The translations under genes were made by a program, and so were the position numbers. Of a DNA stretch of 64,000 nucleotides, positions 1 through 8,671 are shown piece after piece. The first letter of the stretch is position 1. Each line of letters starts with the position of its first letter. The notes below the pieces were generated by a model. It was not told where the DNA came from. It saw only the letters and a list, made by a program, of their open reading frames with translations, and did not search any database. Origin of the DNA: Actinomycetota bacterium (GTDB lineage Bacteria; Actinomycetota; Thermoleophilia; Gaiellales; Gaiellaceae); the NCBI GenBank assembly GCA_005888315.1, contig VAWH01000019.1, positions 1 to 64,000 of the forward strand, given 5' to 3'.

Positions 1-63
1 AGCCTCACCTCGGCTCTTGGGCAAGGAGGAGGGGGCTCACGGGGGAAACCCGGTTTCCCCCGT

Positions 64-133
64 GCTCGTCACACGGGGCGTGAGCCCCACCGGATTTTGA
101 GTCCGGCGCGTCTGCCAGTTCCGCCACTTCGGC
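64..133 (-). tRNA. tRNA-Leu(CAA)-like gene, 3' part not recognisable
   Basis: Read on the minus strand from 133, the 5' acceptor strand GCCGAAG, a leucine-type D arm (TGGCGGAACTGGCAGACGCG), an anticodon stem CCGGA/TCCGG with loop CTCAAAA (anticodon CAA) and a long variable arm (GGGGC-TCAC-GCCCC) are all clear. After the variable arm there is no GTTCGA-type T loop, and no CTTCGGC strand that could close the acceptor stem appears before base 1. Instead there is a 12-bp hairpin (68-42, CACGGGGGAAAC/GTTTCCCCCGTG). The gene is therefore truncated, interrupted, or damaged by an assembly artefact at a contig end. The identity of the 5' two thirds is secure; function as a tRNA is doubtful. Confidence 0.6.
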
Positions 134-280
134 GCAGGAGGGAAGAGTAACCCCGTTCGGTCGCCGAGAACCTCTGCGCGGATGACGCACCTCGGCGAAC
201 GCTCCGAGGCGAGCCATTACGATGCCAGCGGCCACTCCTTGCGGCGTGGCGCCCAGCTTCTGCGGAGGAAAGGACCCACC
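134..280. other. Spacer before amino-acid transporter
   Basis: No gene was recognised here. The stretch contains the leader of the substrate-binding protein with a strong ribosome-binding site (GGAGGAAAGG, 264-273). A longer open frame from 182 runs into the gene, but its first 33 residues lack the character of a signal peptide and are not counted. Confidence 0.5.
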
Positions 281-1162
281 ATGCATCGCCAGAAGATCTC
301 GACTGTGCCAGGGCTCGCCTTGCTCGCACTCGCCGTCGCCCTCGCGGCCGGCTGCGGAGGCGGCGGGAAGAAGGCCTCGAGCACGACGACCGCGTCCACC
401 GGTACCACCACCAACATCCAGGCCCCTGCGAACATCAAGAGCGCGGGCAAGCTCGTGTTTTGCAGCGACATCACGTACCCGCCGGAGGAGTTCTACAAGG
501 CCGGTACCACTACGCCGCAGGGTTCCGACATCGACATCGGGAACGAGGTTGCGAAACGGATGGGAGTCACTGCCCGCTTCGACAACACAGGCTTCGAGGG
601 CATCATCGCGGCGCTGCTCTCGAAGAAGTGCGACGCGATCATCAGCGGGATGAACGACACGCCGGAGCGGCGCAAGCAGGTCGCGTTCGTCGATTACCTC
701 AAGGTCGGCCAGTCGTTTCTGATCGCGAAGAGCAATCCGAAGCACATCACCGACATCAAAAGTCTCTCCGGGAAGGTCGCCTCGGTCGAGGTCGGGACGA
801 CGAACAAGGACTACCTCGACGCCCAGAACAAGAAGCTCACGGCGCAGGGCGTTAAACCGTTCAAGATCATCACGTTCCCAAAGGACACTGATGCGGCCAA
901 CGCGCTGAAGACGGGCAAGGTCGACGCCTACTTCGCCGACTCCCCCGTTGTCGCCTACTACGTGGGCAAGGATCCTTCGTCCTTCTCGTTCGCAAAGAAC
1001 CCCGAAGTGGTCAACCCGATCCCGATCGGGATTGCGATCCGGAAGGGTGATACCGAGCTGCAGAACGCCGTCACCCAGGCGATCAAGGCGATCTACTCCG
1101 ACGACACGATGAAGCAGATCATCGCGAAGTGGAAGCTGCCTGCCTTCCCCGTCAAGACGTAG
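281..1162 (+). CDS. ABC transporter substrate-binding lipoprotein, polar amino acids
   Basis: This is a 293-residue solute-binding protein of the bacterial family 3 type (SBP_bac_3), which captures polar amino acids outside the membrane and delivers them to the permease encoded next. The N-terminus is a lipoprotein signal with lipobox LAAGC, lipid Cys at about residue 25, followed by a Gly/Lys and Ser/Thr-rich tether. The mature part starts with the usual GKLVFCSDITYPPEEF segment and carries the family ligand region (TGFEGIIAALLSKKCDAIISGM). The ATG at 281 is chosen because GGAGGAAAGG lies just upstream and the signal peptide begins there. Permease and ATPase follow in the same direction. The exact substrate (glutamate, glutamine, or a basic amino acid) cannot be read from sequence. 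Confidence 0.9.
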   Translation: MHRQKISTVPGLALLALAVALAAGCGGGGKKASSTTTASTGTTTNIQAPANIKSAGKLVFCSDITYPPEEFYKAGTTTPQGSDIDIGNEVAKRMGVTARFDNTGFEGIIAALLSKKCDAIISGMNDTPERRKQVAFVDYLKVGQSFLIAKSNPKHITDIKSLSGKVASVEVGTTNKDYLDAQNKKLTAQGVKPFKIITFPKDTDAANALKTGKVDAYFADSPVVAYYVGKDPSSFSFAKNPEVVNPIPIGIAIRKGDTELQNAVTQAIKAIYSDDTMKQIIAKWKLPAFPVKT

Positions 1163-1171
1163 TGAAGTCGC

Positions 1172-1966
1172 ATGCTCGCGGCGTTCGAGTGGCACATCCT
1201 GTGGCAGCGGATCTTCCACCCTGACCACGTCTTCGTCCTCGCTCTCTGGCGAACGATCTACATCTCCGTAGCGGCGCAGGTCTTCGGCGTCCTGCTGGGC
1301 CTGATCGCGGCCCTGATGCGGATGTCGAAGATCTGGCCGCTGCGGGTGCTGTCAGGCCTCTACGTGCTCGTTTTTCGCGGCACGCCGGTGATCGTGCAGA
1401 TCTTCTTCGTCTACTTCGGCGCCAATCTCCTCTTCGGCTTCAACCTGATCCCGCGCACGGCGAACTTCGGCCTCTTCCAGCTCGACGGTGCGGCGTTCGC
1501 GGGCATCGTCGCGCTGTCGATCAACGAGGGCGCGTACATGCGGGAGATCATCCGCGCCGGGATCGACGCGATCGACAGGGGCCAGATGGAGGCGGCGCGC
1601 TCGCTCGGCATGCACTACCGCCTGGCGATGCGCCGGATCGTCCTGCCGCAGGCCGCTCGGGTGATCGTGCCGCCGCTGGGGAACGAGTTCAACAACATGC
1701 TGAAGACGTCCTCACTGATCTTCTTCATCGGCGTGACGGAGCTCTTCGGTGACGCGGAGATCCGCTACTCCACCACCTTCAAACCCGTCGAGTACTTCAC
1801 CGCGGTTGCCTTCTGGTACCTGGTGCTGACGACGATCTGGAGCGTGATCCAGGCGCAGATCGAGCGGAAGCTGAGCGTCAGCGAGCGCGGTGAGGAGCCG
1901 AGCTTCCGCGAGCGCGTCTTCCAGGCGTGGGCTCCCGTCGCAGCGTGGGGGAGGGGCGCCCGGTGA
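1172..1966 (+). CDS. ABC transporter permease, polar amino-acid family
   Basis: This 264-residue integral membrane protein belongs to the His/Glu/Gln/Arg/opine permease group. Hydrophobic helices begin at about residue 20, and the cytoplasmic EAA loop that docks on the ATPase is visible at about 139-160 ([20 protein letters not shown]). It starts nine bases after the binding-protein stop, and its own stop overlaps the ATPase start as GTGA. Only one permease gene is present, so the channel is probably a homodimer. The C-terminal 25 residues are hydrophilic and look unrelated to the membrane core. Confidence 0.9.
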   Translation: MLAAFEWHILWQRIFHPDHVFVLALWRTIYISVAAQVFGVLLGLIAALMRMSKIWPLRVLSGLYVLVFRGTPVIVQIFFVYFGANLLFGFNLIPRTANFGLFQLDGAAFAGIVALSINEGAYMREIIRAGIDAIDRGQMEAARSLGMHYRLAMRRIVLPQAARVIVPPLGNEFNNMLKTSSLIFFIGVTELFGDAEIRYSTTFKPVEYFTAVAFWYLVLTTIWSVIQAQIERKLSVSERGEEPSFRERVFQAWAPVAAWGRGAR

Positions 1967-2736
1967 GCTCGAACGGCTTCGTGATGAGCGCTCACGAGGT
2001 GCGGAAGCGTTTCGGCCGCCTCGAGGTGCTGAAGGGAGTCTCGCTCGAGGTCAAGCGGGGCGAGGTGGTCTGCGTCATCGGACCATCCGGCTCCGGCAAG
2101 ACGACGTTCATTCGCTGCATCCACCACCTCGAGAAGATCGACGGCGGCCGGATCGAGGTGAACGGCCACCTGATCGGCTACAGGGAGCAGAACGGGAAGC
2201 TGATCGAAGATTCGGAGCGGAGCATCGCCAGGCAGCGCGCGGAGATCGGCATGGTCTTCCAGCGCTTCAATCTCTTCCCCCACAAAACGGCGCTCGAGAA
2301 CGTGATCGAGGCGCCGGTGCAGGTTCGCGGCGTCCCGAAGCGGCAGGCGATCCAGCAGGCCGAGGAACTGCTGCGTCGGGTCGGTCTCGCAGACAAGCGC
2401 GATGTCTACCCGGGCAAGCTCTCGGGCGGCCAGCAGCAGCGTGTCGCGATCGCGCGCGCTCTCGCGATGCGGCCGGCCCTGATGCTCTTCGACGAGCCGA
2501 CGAGCGCGCTCGACCCCGAGGTGATCGGCGAAGTCTTGGACGTGATGAAGGAGCTCGCGCTCGAAGGCATGACGATGATCGTCGTCACGCACGAGATGGG
2601 CTTTGCCCGCGAGGCCGCCGACCGCGTCGTGATGATGGATGACGGGCGGATCATCGAGGAGGGCACGCCCGAACACTTCTTCCGCGAACCGCGCGAGGAG
2701 CGGACGAAGCAGTTCCTCTCGAAGATCCTGGTCTAG
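1963..2736 (+). CDS. ABC transporter ATP-binding protein, polar amino acids
   Basis: This is the nucleotide-binding subunit (257 residues) of the importer encoded with the two preceding genes. Walker A (GPSGSGKTT, about residue 40), the signature [14 protein letters not shown] (about 154), Walker B ([14 protein letters not shown], about 175) and the switch histidine (VTHEMGFA) are intact. An extra hydrophilic stretch before the Q-loop (about 70-95) is typical of the HisP/GlnQ branch. The GTG at 1963 is preferred over an in-frame ATG at 1927 because it has a purine-rich site (GGGGGAGGGG) and forms a coupled overlap with the permease stop. Its stop codon shares a CTAG with the convergent gene. 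Confidence 0.92.
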   Translation: MSSNGFVMSAHEVRKRFGRLEVLKGVSLEVKRGEVVCVIGPSGSGKTTFIRCIHHLEKIDGGRIEVNGHLIGYREQNGKLIEDSERSIARQRAEIGMVFQRFNLFPHKTALENVIEAPVQVRGVPKRQAIQQAEELLRRVGLADKRDVYPGKLSGGQQQRVAIARALAMRPALMLFDEPTSALDPEVIGEVLDVMKELALEGMTMIVVTHEMGFAREAADRVVMMDDGRIIEEGTPEHFFREPREERTKQFLSKILV

Positions 2737-4247
2737 CGGTCGGTCGTTACGCGAATCGGGAAGTACGGGGGTGACAGGAGGAAGCCGACGCGGGGCGGGC
2801 CCCCGGCGCGGCCGTGCGCCATCTCCAGCGCCGTCCCGATCCCCTGTGTGGGAACGAAGCCGAGCTGCCGCGCCGCGACGGCGTCCCGGCAGCCCGCGAC
2901 GATGACGGCGCCGAGGCGGCCGAGGGCGGGCGCGCACGCGCTCCAGTCGGCGAAGGGGAGCAGCGGGTGGCACGACCGCCGGCCGCGGTAGGCATCGATC
3001 GCGCGCGGGTCGTCGGCGGCCTCTCGCTCAGCCTCCAACAGCTCGACTGACTCGCGCCCGAAGCGGGTCGTCGCCTGGAAGAAGGCGCGGTAGGGCTGCT
3101 GTGTCGGGTGGGAGAAGCGCCGGTGGAAGCGGTGGAGCACGATCGCGGTCCCCCCGTCGGCGAGCGGAAAGCCGTCGCGCCACATCCTCAGCGCAAGCCC
3201 GAGCGCGAGGTATGCCGCGAGGAGCGGATTCGGGCGCTCGCGTGGCAGGAAGGGCGTCGTCCGCGGAATCCCGATCACGATCGCGTCGAGCTGGCCGTCG
3301 AGGGGCGCCGAGCGCGCCTCGACGCCACGGAGCAGCGCCTCGGCGTGCGCGACCGAGGGCGGCCCGCCGTAGGCCGCCGCGAGCGAGAGGTCGCGCCGGA
3401 CGGAGCGGATGATCCGATCGCGCGCCCAGGCCGGCAGCAGCCCGAACGGTCGGCGCAGGGGCGAGCCCACGATTCGCTCGAGCGCTTCCTGCTCGTAGGG
3501 ATAGCCGCGGGCAGCGCCGGCGAGCCGCGGGTGGTTGAAGGTCAAGGACGCGCCGATCAGCGGGACGCGCCGCGACAGCTCCCGCTCGATCGCGACGCCG
3601 AGCTGCCAGCCCTGGGAGGCGCTGGTCTCCAGCAGCGAGTAAGCCCCCGCGGCACGCAGCGCTTCCCGGCCTGAGGCGGCGAGCAGCGCCGCCGGGCCGC
3701 CGTGGAGGACGGTCTCGGCGGCGGTGACCACGACGATGACGTCGGTGTCGAGCAGAGCGGGATGAACGCGCAGAGGAATCCGCCCTGAGTGTCCGATCTC
3801 GACTAGGCCCGGGTCCTCCGCGTCGTGGATGGCGACGCGGCCGCGGAAGCGCCGGGCGAACTCGGGCGAGACGATCCCAAGCTGCTCGAGGTCGCGGTCG
3901 GCGAGCCGGCGCGCGAGCCCTCCGGCAACGAGAAGTGTCTGGTTCTGAACCGGAATGCCCGCGCGTTCGAGCTCGTCGACCACGGCGCGGATCGCCGCCC
4001 GCCGCGGGTCGTTCTGGGCGGTCGGGATCGGCAGCGACGGCGGCTCGATCACGACGGTCGCCCGGCCGCCGCGGCGGACGAGCGCCTCGAGGGGCTCGCC
4101 GACGAGGGGGAACCGAAGCGCGTCCCGCACGGCCGCCCCGACGTCGGCGATCGCCTCGCCCGGCGCCAGCGGCCGCAGGATGACGGCGTCGTCGGGCGCG
4201 TTCACAACCATCAGCCGCGAGCCCGCGAGCATCGGCACGCGGTTCAC
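2733..4247 (-). CDS. LarA-like (DUF2088) protein, degenerate active site
   Basis: This 504-residue protein resembles nickel-pincer lactate racemase LarA and its DUF2088 relatives: the N-terminal half has a [12 protein letters not shown] segment where LarA has its D(x)TRP motif, an AIHDAEDP segment and a glycine-rich [17 protein letters not shown] segment. The histidine of the LarA GLH motif is replaced ([16 protein letters not shown]), and the lysine that would carry the pincer cofactor is not evident. It is therefore probably not a canonical lactate racemase; an epimerase of another hydroxy acid or a non-catalytic relative is possible. It starts with GTG inside the GTGA overlap at the end of the GNAT gene, so the two are co-translated. 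No larB, larC or larE is nearby. Confidence 0.6.
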   Translation of the reverse strand: MNRVPMLAGSRLMVVNAPDDAVILRPLAPGEAIADVGAAVRDALRFPLVGEPLEALVRRGGRATVVIEPPSLPIPTAQNDPRRAAIRAVVDELERAGIPVQNQTLLVAGGLARRLADRDLEQLGIVSPEFARRFRGRVAIHDAEDPGLVEIGHSGRIPLRVHPALLDTDVIVVVTAAETVLHGGPAALLAASGREALRAAGAYSLLETSASQGWQLGVAIERELSRRVPLIGASLTFNHPRLAGAARGYPYEQEALERIVGSPLRRPFGLLPAWARDRIIRSVRRDLSLAAAYGGPPSVAHAEALLRGVEARSAPLDGQLDAIVIGIPRTTPFLPRERPNPLLAAYLALGLALRMWRDGFPLADGGTAIVLHRFHRRFSHPTQQPYRAFFQATTRFGRESVELLEAEREAADDPRAIDAYRGRRSCHPLLPFADWSACAPALGRLGAVIVAGCRDAVAARQLGFVPTQGIGTALEMAHGRAGGPPRVGFLLSPPYFPIRVTTDR

Positions 4248-5194
4248 GGCAGTGCGCGGTAGAGCCTGTAATAGGTGGGGCGGAAGCCGAGCCGCGGCCA
4301 GTGGCGCGACGAGATCAGGTTGACGGAGCGCCAGTCGGTCGTTATCGAGCGGAAGCCGTGTTCATGTGCCCAGGTCAGCGCATGGCCGGTCAGCGCCAGG
4401 CTGACGCCGGTCCGGCGCGCCGCCGGCAGCGTCGCCGCGTGCGAGAGGTCGATGTTGTGTTCCGGAACGCGCAGATCGCCGGTCGGCCGCCGGTAGAGAA
4501 CGGCGTGCCCGAGCGGCCGCCCGGCGCGCTCGGCGACGAAGTGGGTGTGCAGCTCCGGGTCGTCCCAGAGATCTCTCCAGTCCGCCCGGAATTCCTCGTC
4601 GCTCGGGATCGCCAGCCCGGAGAAGCTCGGCGGCCCGGCTTGGTGCTCCCAGAGGCTGCGGTCGAGCCGTGCGACCAGCTCGAGATCGCCGGGCGTGCCC
4701 GGGCGAATCCGGACGTCGGCCTCGACCGGCTTCATTGCCGCGGTCTCCCGCACGGCCCAGACGTACTGCACGCCAAAGGCCAGGCGCAGCCAAGGGTCGG
4801 CGAGCGCCTCGTCGCTGGCCGGGATCAAGGCGAGGTGACGCGTCGCCCCGGCCGCGACCCAGCGTGCTGCGAGCGCCGCGTACAGGTCGCGAATCGCCTC
4901 ACCTCGACCGTCGGCGGCCGCGCAGCCGGCGAAGTCCACGATGGCGCGCCTGTCGCCGAGCTGCGCGTCCTCCTCGACGCGGCCGATCACGTAGGCGACG
5001 ACCTCGTCCCCGCTGAGCGCGACGACGCCGGCCGCCGCCTCGTGATCGAGATCACGTTCCAGCTGAGCGCGAAAGTCCGAGACCTCCGGCAGCAGCCGCT
5101 CCGCCTTGCGGTGGCGGGCGTGGCGGTCGGCGAGCAGCCTCTCTGCAGCGGCGAGATGCTCGTCTTCCAGCGGCTGGACTTCGATCCCGGGCAT
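4244..5194 (-). CDS. Tandem-domain GNAT acetyltransferase
   Basis: The 316-residue product appears to contain two GNAT folds in tandem. The N-terminal copy (about 1-150) has weak acetyl-CoA motifs, while the second (about 155-316) has a clearer core with a C-terminal Asn/Arg-rich ending ([27 protein letters not shown]) typical of the last GNAT strands. The two-domain arrangement resembles mycothiol synthase and various amine or peptide acetyltransferases; the substrate is unknown. The ATG at 5194 is chosen because a TATCGT -10 box (minus strand, 5209-5204) lies nine bases upstream. It overlaps the polA promoter back to back and is coupled to the LarA-like gene downstream. Confidence 0.7.
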   Translation of the reverse strand: MPGIEVQPLEDEHLAAAERLLADRHARHRKAERLLPEVSDFRAQLERDLDHEAAAGVVALSGDEVVAYVIGRVEEDAQLGDRRAIVDFAGCAAADGRGEAIRDLYAALAARWVAAGATRHLALIPASDEALADPWLRLAFGVQYVWAVRETAAMKPVEADVRIRPGTPGDLELVARLDRSLWEHQAGPPSFSGLAIPSDEEFRADWRDLWDDPELHTHFVAERAGRPLGHAVLYRRPTGDLRVPEHNIDLSHAATLPAARRTGVSLALTGHALTWAHEHGFRSITTDWRSVNLISSRHWPRLGFRPTYYRLYRALP

Positions 5195-5203
5195 CGGCGC
5201 GGG

Positions 5204-5213
5204 ACGATAGCTT
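5204..5213. promoter_or_regulatory. Overlapping divergent -10 boxes, GNAT and polA
   Basis: On the plus strand TAGCTT (5208-5213) ends six bases before the GTG of polA. On the minus strand TATCGT (5209-5204) ends nine bases before the ATG of the GNAT gene. Both predict leaderless or nearly leaderless transcripts, and the overlap implies that the two promoters compete. Confidence 0.45.
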
Positions 5214-5219
5214 TGACCC

Positions 5220-7760
5220 GTGAGCCCGAAGACCTTGACCGGCGAGGAGCTGCAGCTCGACGACGCGCCTGCGCGCGAGTCCGAGCTCTTCCTCGTCGAC
5301 GGCAACAACCTCGCCTACCGCGCCTTCTTCGCGCTGCCGGAAGAGCTCGCGACGAGCGAGGGCTTCTCGACGAACGCCCTGCTCGGCTTCACGAACATGC
5401 TCTTCAAGCTGCTCGCCGACTACAGGCCGAAGGGCGTCGCGGTCGCCTGGGACACGCGGCCCGTGCACCGGCACGAGCTGCTCGACACTTACAAGATCGA
5501 GCGGAAGCCGATGCCCGGGCTGCTCTCGGAGCAGTTCCCATTTTTCCGGCCGATCGTCGAGGCGTTTGGCTACCGCAACCTCGAGTTCGAGGGGTGGGAG
5601 GCCGACGACGTGATCGCGACGCTGGCGACGCTCGCCGACGAGGCCGGGGTCAAGACCACCGTCGTCTCGACCGACCGCGACGCCTTCCAGCTCGTCTCCG
5701 ACAACGTCGCGCTGATGATGACCCCGCGAGGAGTCTCCGATGTCCACGTCTACACGCCGGAGCGCGTCGAGGCGCGCCTCGGGATCAGGCCGGACCAGGT
5801 GCCGGACTTCATCGGGCTCAAGGGCGATCCCTCGGACAACATCCCCGGCATCCCCGGGATCGGCGACAAGACTGCCGGCCAGCTGATCGCCCAGTACGGT
5901 TCGCTCGAGGAGGTGATCGAGCACGCCGACGAGCTGACGCCGGCGCGCTCGCGGGCGGTCAAGGAGCACGCCGAGCAGGCGCGGGCGGCGAAGGAACTCG
6001 CGACGATGCGGCGCGACCTGGAGCTCGACTGCGATCCGGCCGAACTCGTACTGGCGCCGCCGGACCGCTCGCAGCTGAAGGAGATGTTCCGGCGCTTCGA
6101 GTTCCGGAACCTGCTCAACCGGGTCGACGAGCTGGACGAGGCCGTGCCGGCCTCGGCGCGCGAGGTCGAGGGCGTGGCGGTGCCGTGGCGGGAGGGCGAG
6201 CTCGTCGGCTCGGGGGGCTTCGCCGCGGACGCCGAACGCGCGGCGCTCGCCACCGAGCACGAGGTCCTGGTCGGGCCGCGGCCGGAGCGGCTCGAAGGCG
6301 AGCTCGTCGCGCACGACGCGAAGGCGCTTCGCGTCTCGGCCGCCGACGACACGATGATCGCCGCGTACCTGATCGAACCGAGCCGCGCCTCGTACGAGCT
6401 CGACGATCTCGCGGCGGAGTACGGCGTCGAGCTGCTGCCTCAGCCGGAGGCCGAGGAGGAGACCGCCCGGCTCGTCCGTCACGCCGCCGCGACGCTGCGC
6501 CTGCGCGAGCCGCTGCTCGAGCGCGTCCGCGAGCGCGGCCACGAACAGCTCTACCGCGAGATCGAATTGCCGCTGACGCCGGTCCTGGTCGCGATGGAAC
6601 AGGTCGGCGTCAAGATAGACACCTACCGGATGGGCGAGATCACGGCGCGCCTCGCCGACCGGGTCGAGGAGCTCGAGGCGAAGGCGCACGAGCTCGCGGG
6701 CGAGGAGTTCATGCTCGGCTCGACGCAACAGGTCGCGCGGATCCTGTTCGAGGAGCTGGAGCTGACGCCCGGGCGGAAGGGCAAGACGGGGTACTCAACC
6801 GACACCCGCGTCCTGCGGACGATCCGCGGCGAGCACGAGATCGTGCCCGTGATCGAGGAGTGGCGCGAGTACTCGAAGCTCCTGAACACCTACCTCGGGC
6901 CGCTGCCGTCGCTGCTCGGCGAGGACGGCCGGCTGCACACGACCTTCAACCAAACGGTCGCCGCGACGGGCCGCTTGTCGACCTCGAACCCGAACCTGCA
7001 GGCGATCCCGATCCGAACCGAGCTCGGCCGCGAGATCCGCTCCGCGTTCGTCGCCGAGCAGGGCTGGAAGCTCGTCTCCGCGGACTACTCGCAGATCGAG
7101 CTGCGGATCCTCGCGCACGTCTCGGGGGAGCCGAAGCTGCGTGAGGCGTTCGCGCGCGGCGAGGACATCCACCGCGCGACCGCGGCCGAGGTTTTGGGGG
7201 TCGATCCCGCCGCGCTGACGACCGCCCAGCGCTCGATCGCGAAGATGATCAACTTCGGCATCGTCTACGGGATCTCGGCCTTCGGGCTCTCGGAGAACCT
7301 CGAGATCCCGCGGGAGGAGGCGCAGGCCTACATCGACGCTTACCTGGCGCGCTTCCCGCACGTGCAGGACTTCATCGAGCGAACGATCGAGCGGGCGCGC
7401 GAGGACGGTTACACGACGTCGTTGCTCGGGCGTCGCCGGCCCGTGCCGGAGCTGCGGGCGTCGAACCGGCAGACACGCTCGCTGGGAGAGCGGCTGGCGG
7501 TCAACTTCGTCATGCAGGGCTCGAACGCGGACATCATCAAGGTGGCGATGATCGCGATCCACCGGCGGCTGCGCGAGGAGGGCCGCGCGGCGCGGCTCGT
7601 GCTGCAGATCCACGACGAACTCCTGCTCGAGGCGCCGGAGAACGAGGTTGCGGCTGTGAAGGACCTCGTGCGCGAGGAGATGTGCGGCGCGTACGAGCTG
7701 GACCCGCCGCTCGCAGTCGACGTCGGCGCCGGGGACGACTGGCACGAAGCTAAGTCGTGA
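5220..7760 (+). CDS. polA: DNA polymerase I
   Basis: This 846-residue family A DNA polymerase fills repair gaps and removes RNA primers. The 5'-nuclease domain spans about 22-290 (LFLVDGNNLAYRAFF, then the helix-hairpin-helix around GIPGIGDKTA at about 210). The 3'-5' exonuclease region (about 300-425) is strongly reduced: the catalytic DxE motif is absent and only the DTMIAAYLIEP remnant remains, so proofreading is probably lost, as in Taq and Bacillus Pol I. The polymerase domain has motif A (SADYSQIELR, about 620), the O-helix (RSIAKMINFGIVYG, about 670) and motif C (QIHDELL, about 795). It starts with GTG behind a near-adjacent -10 box and overlaps the next gene by GTGA. Confidence 0.96.
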   Translation: MSPKTLTGEELQLDDAPARESELFLVDGNNLAYRAFFALPEELATSEGFSTNALLGFTNMLFKLLADYRPKGVAVAWDTRPVHRHELLDTYKIERKPMPGLLSEQFPFFRPIVEAFGYRNLEFEGWEADDVIATLATLADEAGVKTTVVSTDRDAFQLVSDNVALMMTPRGVSDVHVYTPERVEARLGIRPDQVPDFIGLKGDPSDNIPGIPGIGDKTAGQLIAQYGSLEEVIEHADELTPARSRAVKEHAEQARAAKELATMRRDLELDCDPAELVLAPPDRSQLKEMFRRFEFRNLLNRVDELDEAVPASAREVEGVAVPWREGELVGSGGFAADAERAALATEHEVLVGPRPERLEGELVAHDAKALRVSAADDTMIAAYLIEPSRASYELDDLAAEYGVELLPQPEAEEETARLVRHAAATLRLREPLLERVRERGHEQLYREIELPLTPVLVAMEQVGVKIDTYRMGEITARLADRVEELEAKAHELAGEEFMLGSTQQVARILFEELELTPGRKGKTGYSTDTRVLRTIRGEHEIVPVIEEWREYSKLLNTYLGPLPSLLGEDGRLHTTFNQTVAATGRLSTSNPNLQAIPIRTELGREIRSAFVAEQGWKLVSADYSQIELRILAHVSGEPKLREAFARGEDIHRATAAEVLGVDPAALTTAQRSIAKMINFGIVYGISAFGLSENLEIPREEAQAYIDAYLARFPHVQDFIERTIERAREDGYTTSLLGRRRPVPELRASNRQTRSLGERLAVNFVMQGSNADIIKVAMIAIHRRLREEGRAARLVLQIHDELLLEAPENEVAAVKDLVREEMCGAYELDPPLAVDVGAGDDWHEAKS

Positions 7761-8671
7761 GCCGGCCCCAGACGCAGCAGCCTGCTGAAGGTTCGGCGGC
7801 CGAGCCCGTTCGCGACCGGTGGTCCCGATGGGTGCTCAAGATGCGGGACGACAGCGATCCCGACGAGCGGCGGCGTGCCGAGTTCGAGCAGCTGCGCGAG
7901 CGGGTCCTCTGTAACGCCGACATCCGTCAAGGCGATGTCGCCCTCGACGTCGGTTGCGGCGACGGCTGGATCGCCTTCGCCGCCCTCGAACGCGTCGGCC
8001 CTGACGGCCGGGTCGTCTTCGCCGACGTCTCGCAGGATCTGCTCGATCACTGCCGCAGCCTCGCGGATGAGCTCGGGGTGCTCGCCCGCTGCGACTTCGT
8101 GAGAGCCTCGGCCGACGAGTTGTCGCTCGCGGACGCATCGGTCGATGTGGTCACGACGCGCTCTGTGCTGATCTACCTCGACCGCACAGGCAAGGAGCGT
8201 GCGCTGCGCGAGTTCCACCGCGTTCTTCGTCCCGGCGGCCGCCTCTCGATCGCCGAGCCGATCAACTCGTTCGCCTACCCGGAGCCGGCAGGCTGGCTGG
8301 TCGGGTACGACCTTCGCGAGATCGCCGAGCTGGCGCAAAAGGTGCGTGATGCCTTGTCACCGCCGGGCGAGCGGACGCTGATCGACTTCGACGAGCGCGA
8401 CCTCCTCGCTTGGGCCGAAACGGCCGGTTTCGATCCGCTCCTTCTCGACTACGAGGCGAAGCTCGAGCCGGGATCGTGGATGCACGGCTCGTGGGAACGG
8501 GTGCTGAATCTCGCCGGCAACCCGCTCGCCCCGACCTTGGGCGAGGCGATCGAGCGCGCATTGGCGCCAGAGGAGGCGGACCGATTCGAGGCGCACCTGC
8601 GTCCGCTCGTGGAAGCGAACGCAGGCCGCGGGCGGATGGCGTTCGCGTTCCTCCGCGGCATCAAGCCATGA
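7757..8671 (+). CDS. Class I SAM-dependent methyltransferase
   Basis: The 304-residue protein has a Rossmann-type methyltransferase core. Motif I (ALDVGCGDGW, about residue 62) binds S-adenosylmethionine, an acidic VVFADVS loop follows, and DVVTTRSVLIYL and VLRPGGRLSIAEP are the later UbiE/COQ5-like motifs. Its target is unknown. It starts inside the polA stop (GTGA) and its stop overlaps the next start (ATGA), so it is translated together with polA and the hydrolase. The first 50 residues are hydrophilic and poorly conserved in appearance. Confidence 0.85.
   Translation: MSRPQTQQPAEGSAAEPVRDRWSRWVLKMRDDSDPDERRRAEFEQLRERVLCNADIRQGDVALDVGCGDGWIAFAALERVGPDGRVVFADVSQDLLDHCRSLADELGVLARCDFVRASADELSLADASVDVVTTRSVLIYLDRTGKERALREFHRVLRPGGRLSIAEPINSFAYPEPAGWLVGYDLREIAELAQKVRDALSPPGERTLIDFDERDLLAWAETAGFDPLLLDYEAKLEPGSWMHGSWERVLNLAGNPLAPTLGEAIERALAPEEADRFEAHLRPLVEANAGRGRMAFAFLRGIKP

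Noticed and set aside
5-1228. Long minus-strand open frame over the tRNA and binding protein
   Set aside because: It is a shadow of the plus-strand transporter gene caused by GC-rich codon use; it contains the tRNA translated and has no recognisable domain.
4301-7144. 947-codon plus-strand frame across the GNAT and polA genes
   Set aside because: It is antisense to the GNAT gene and out of frame with polA, with an Arg-rich low-complexity product.
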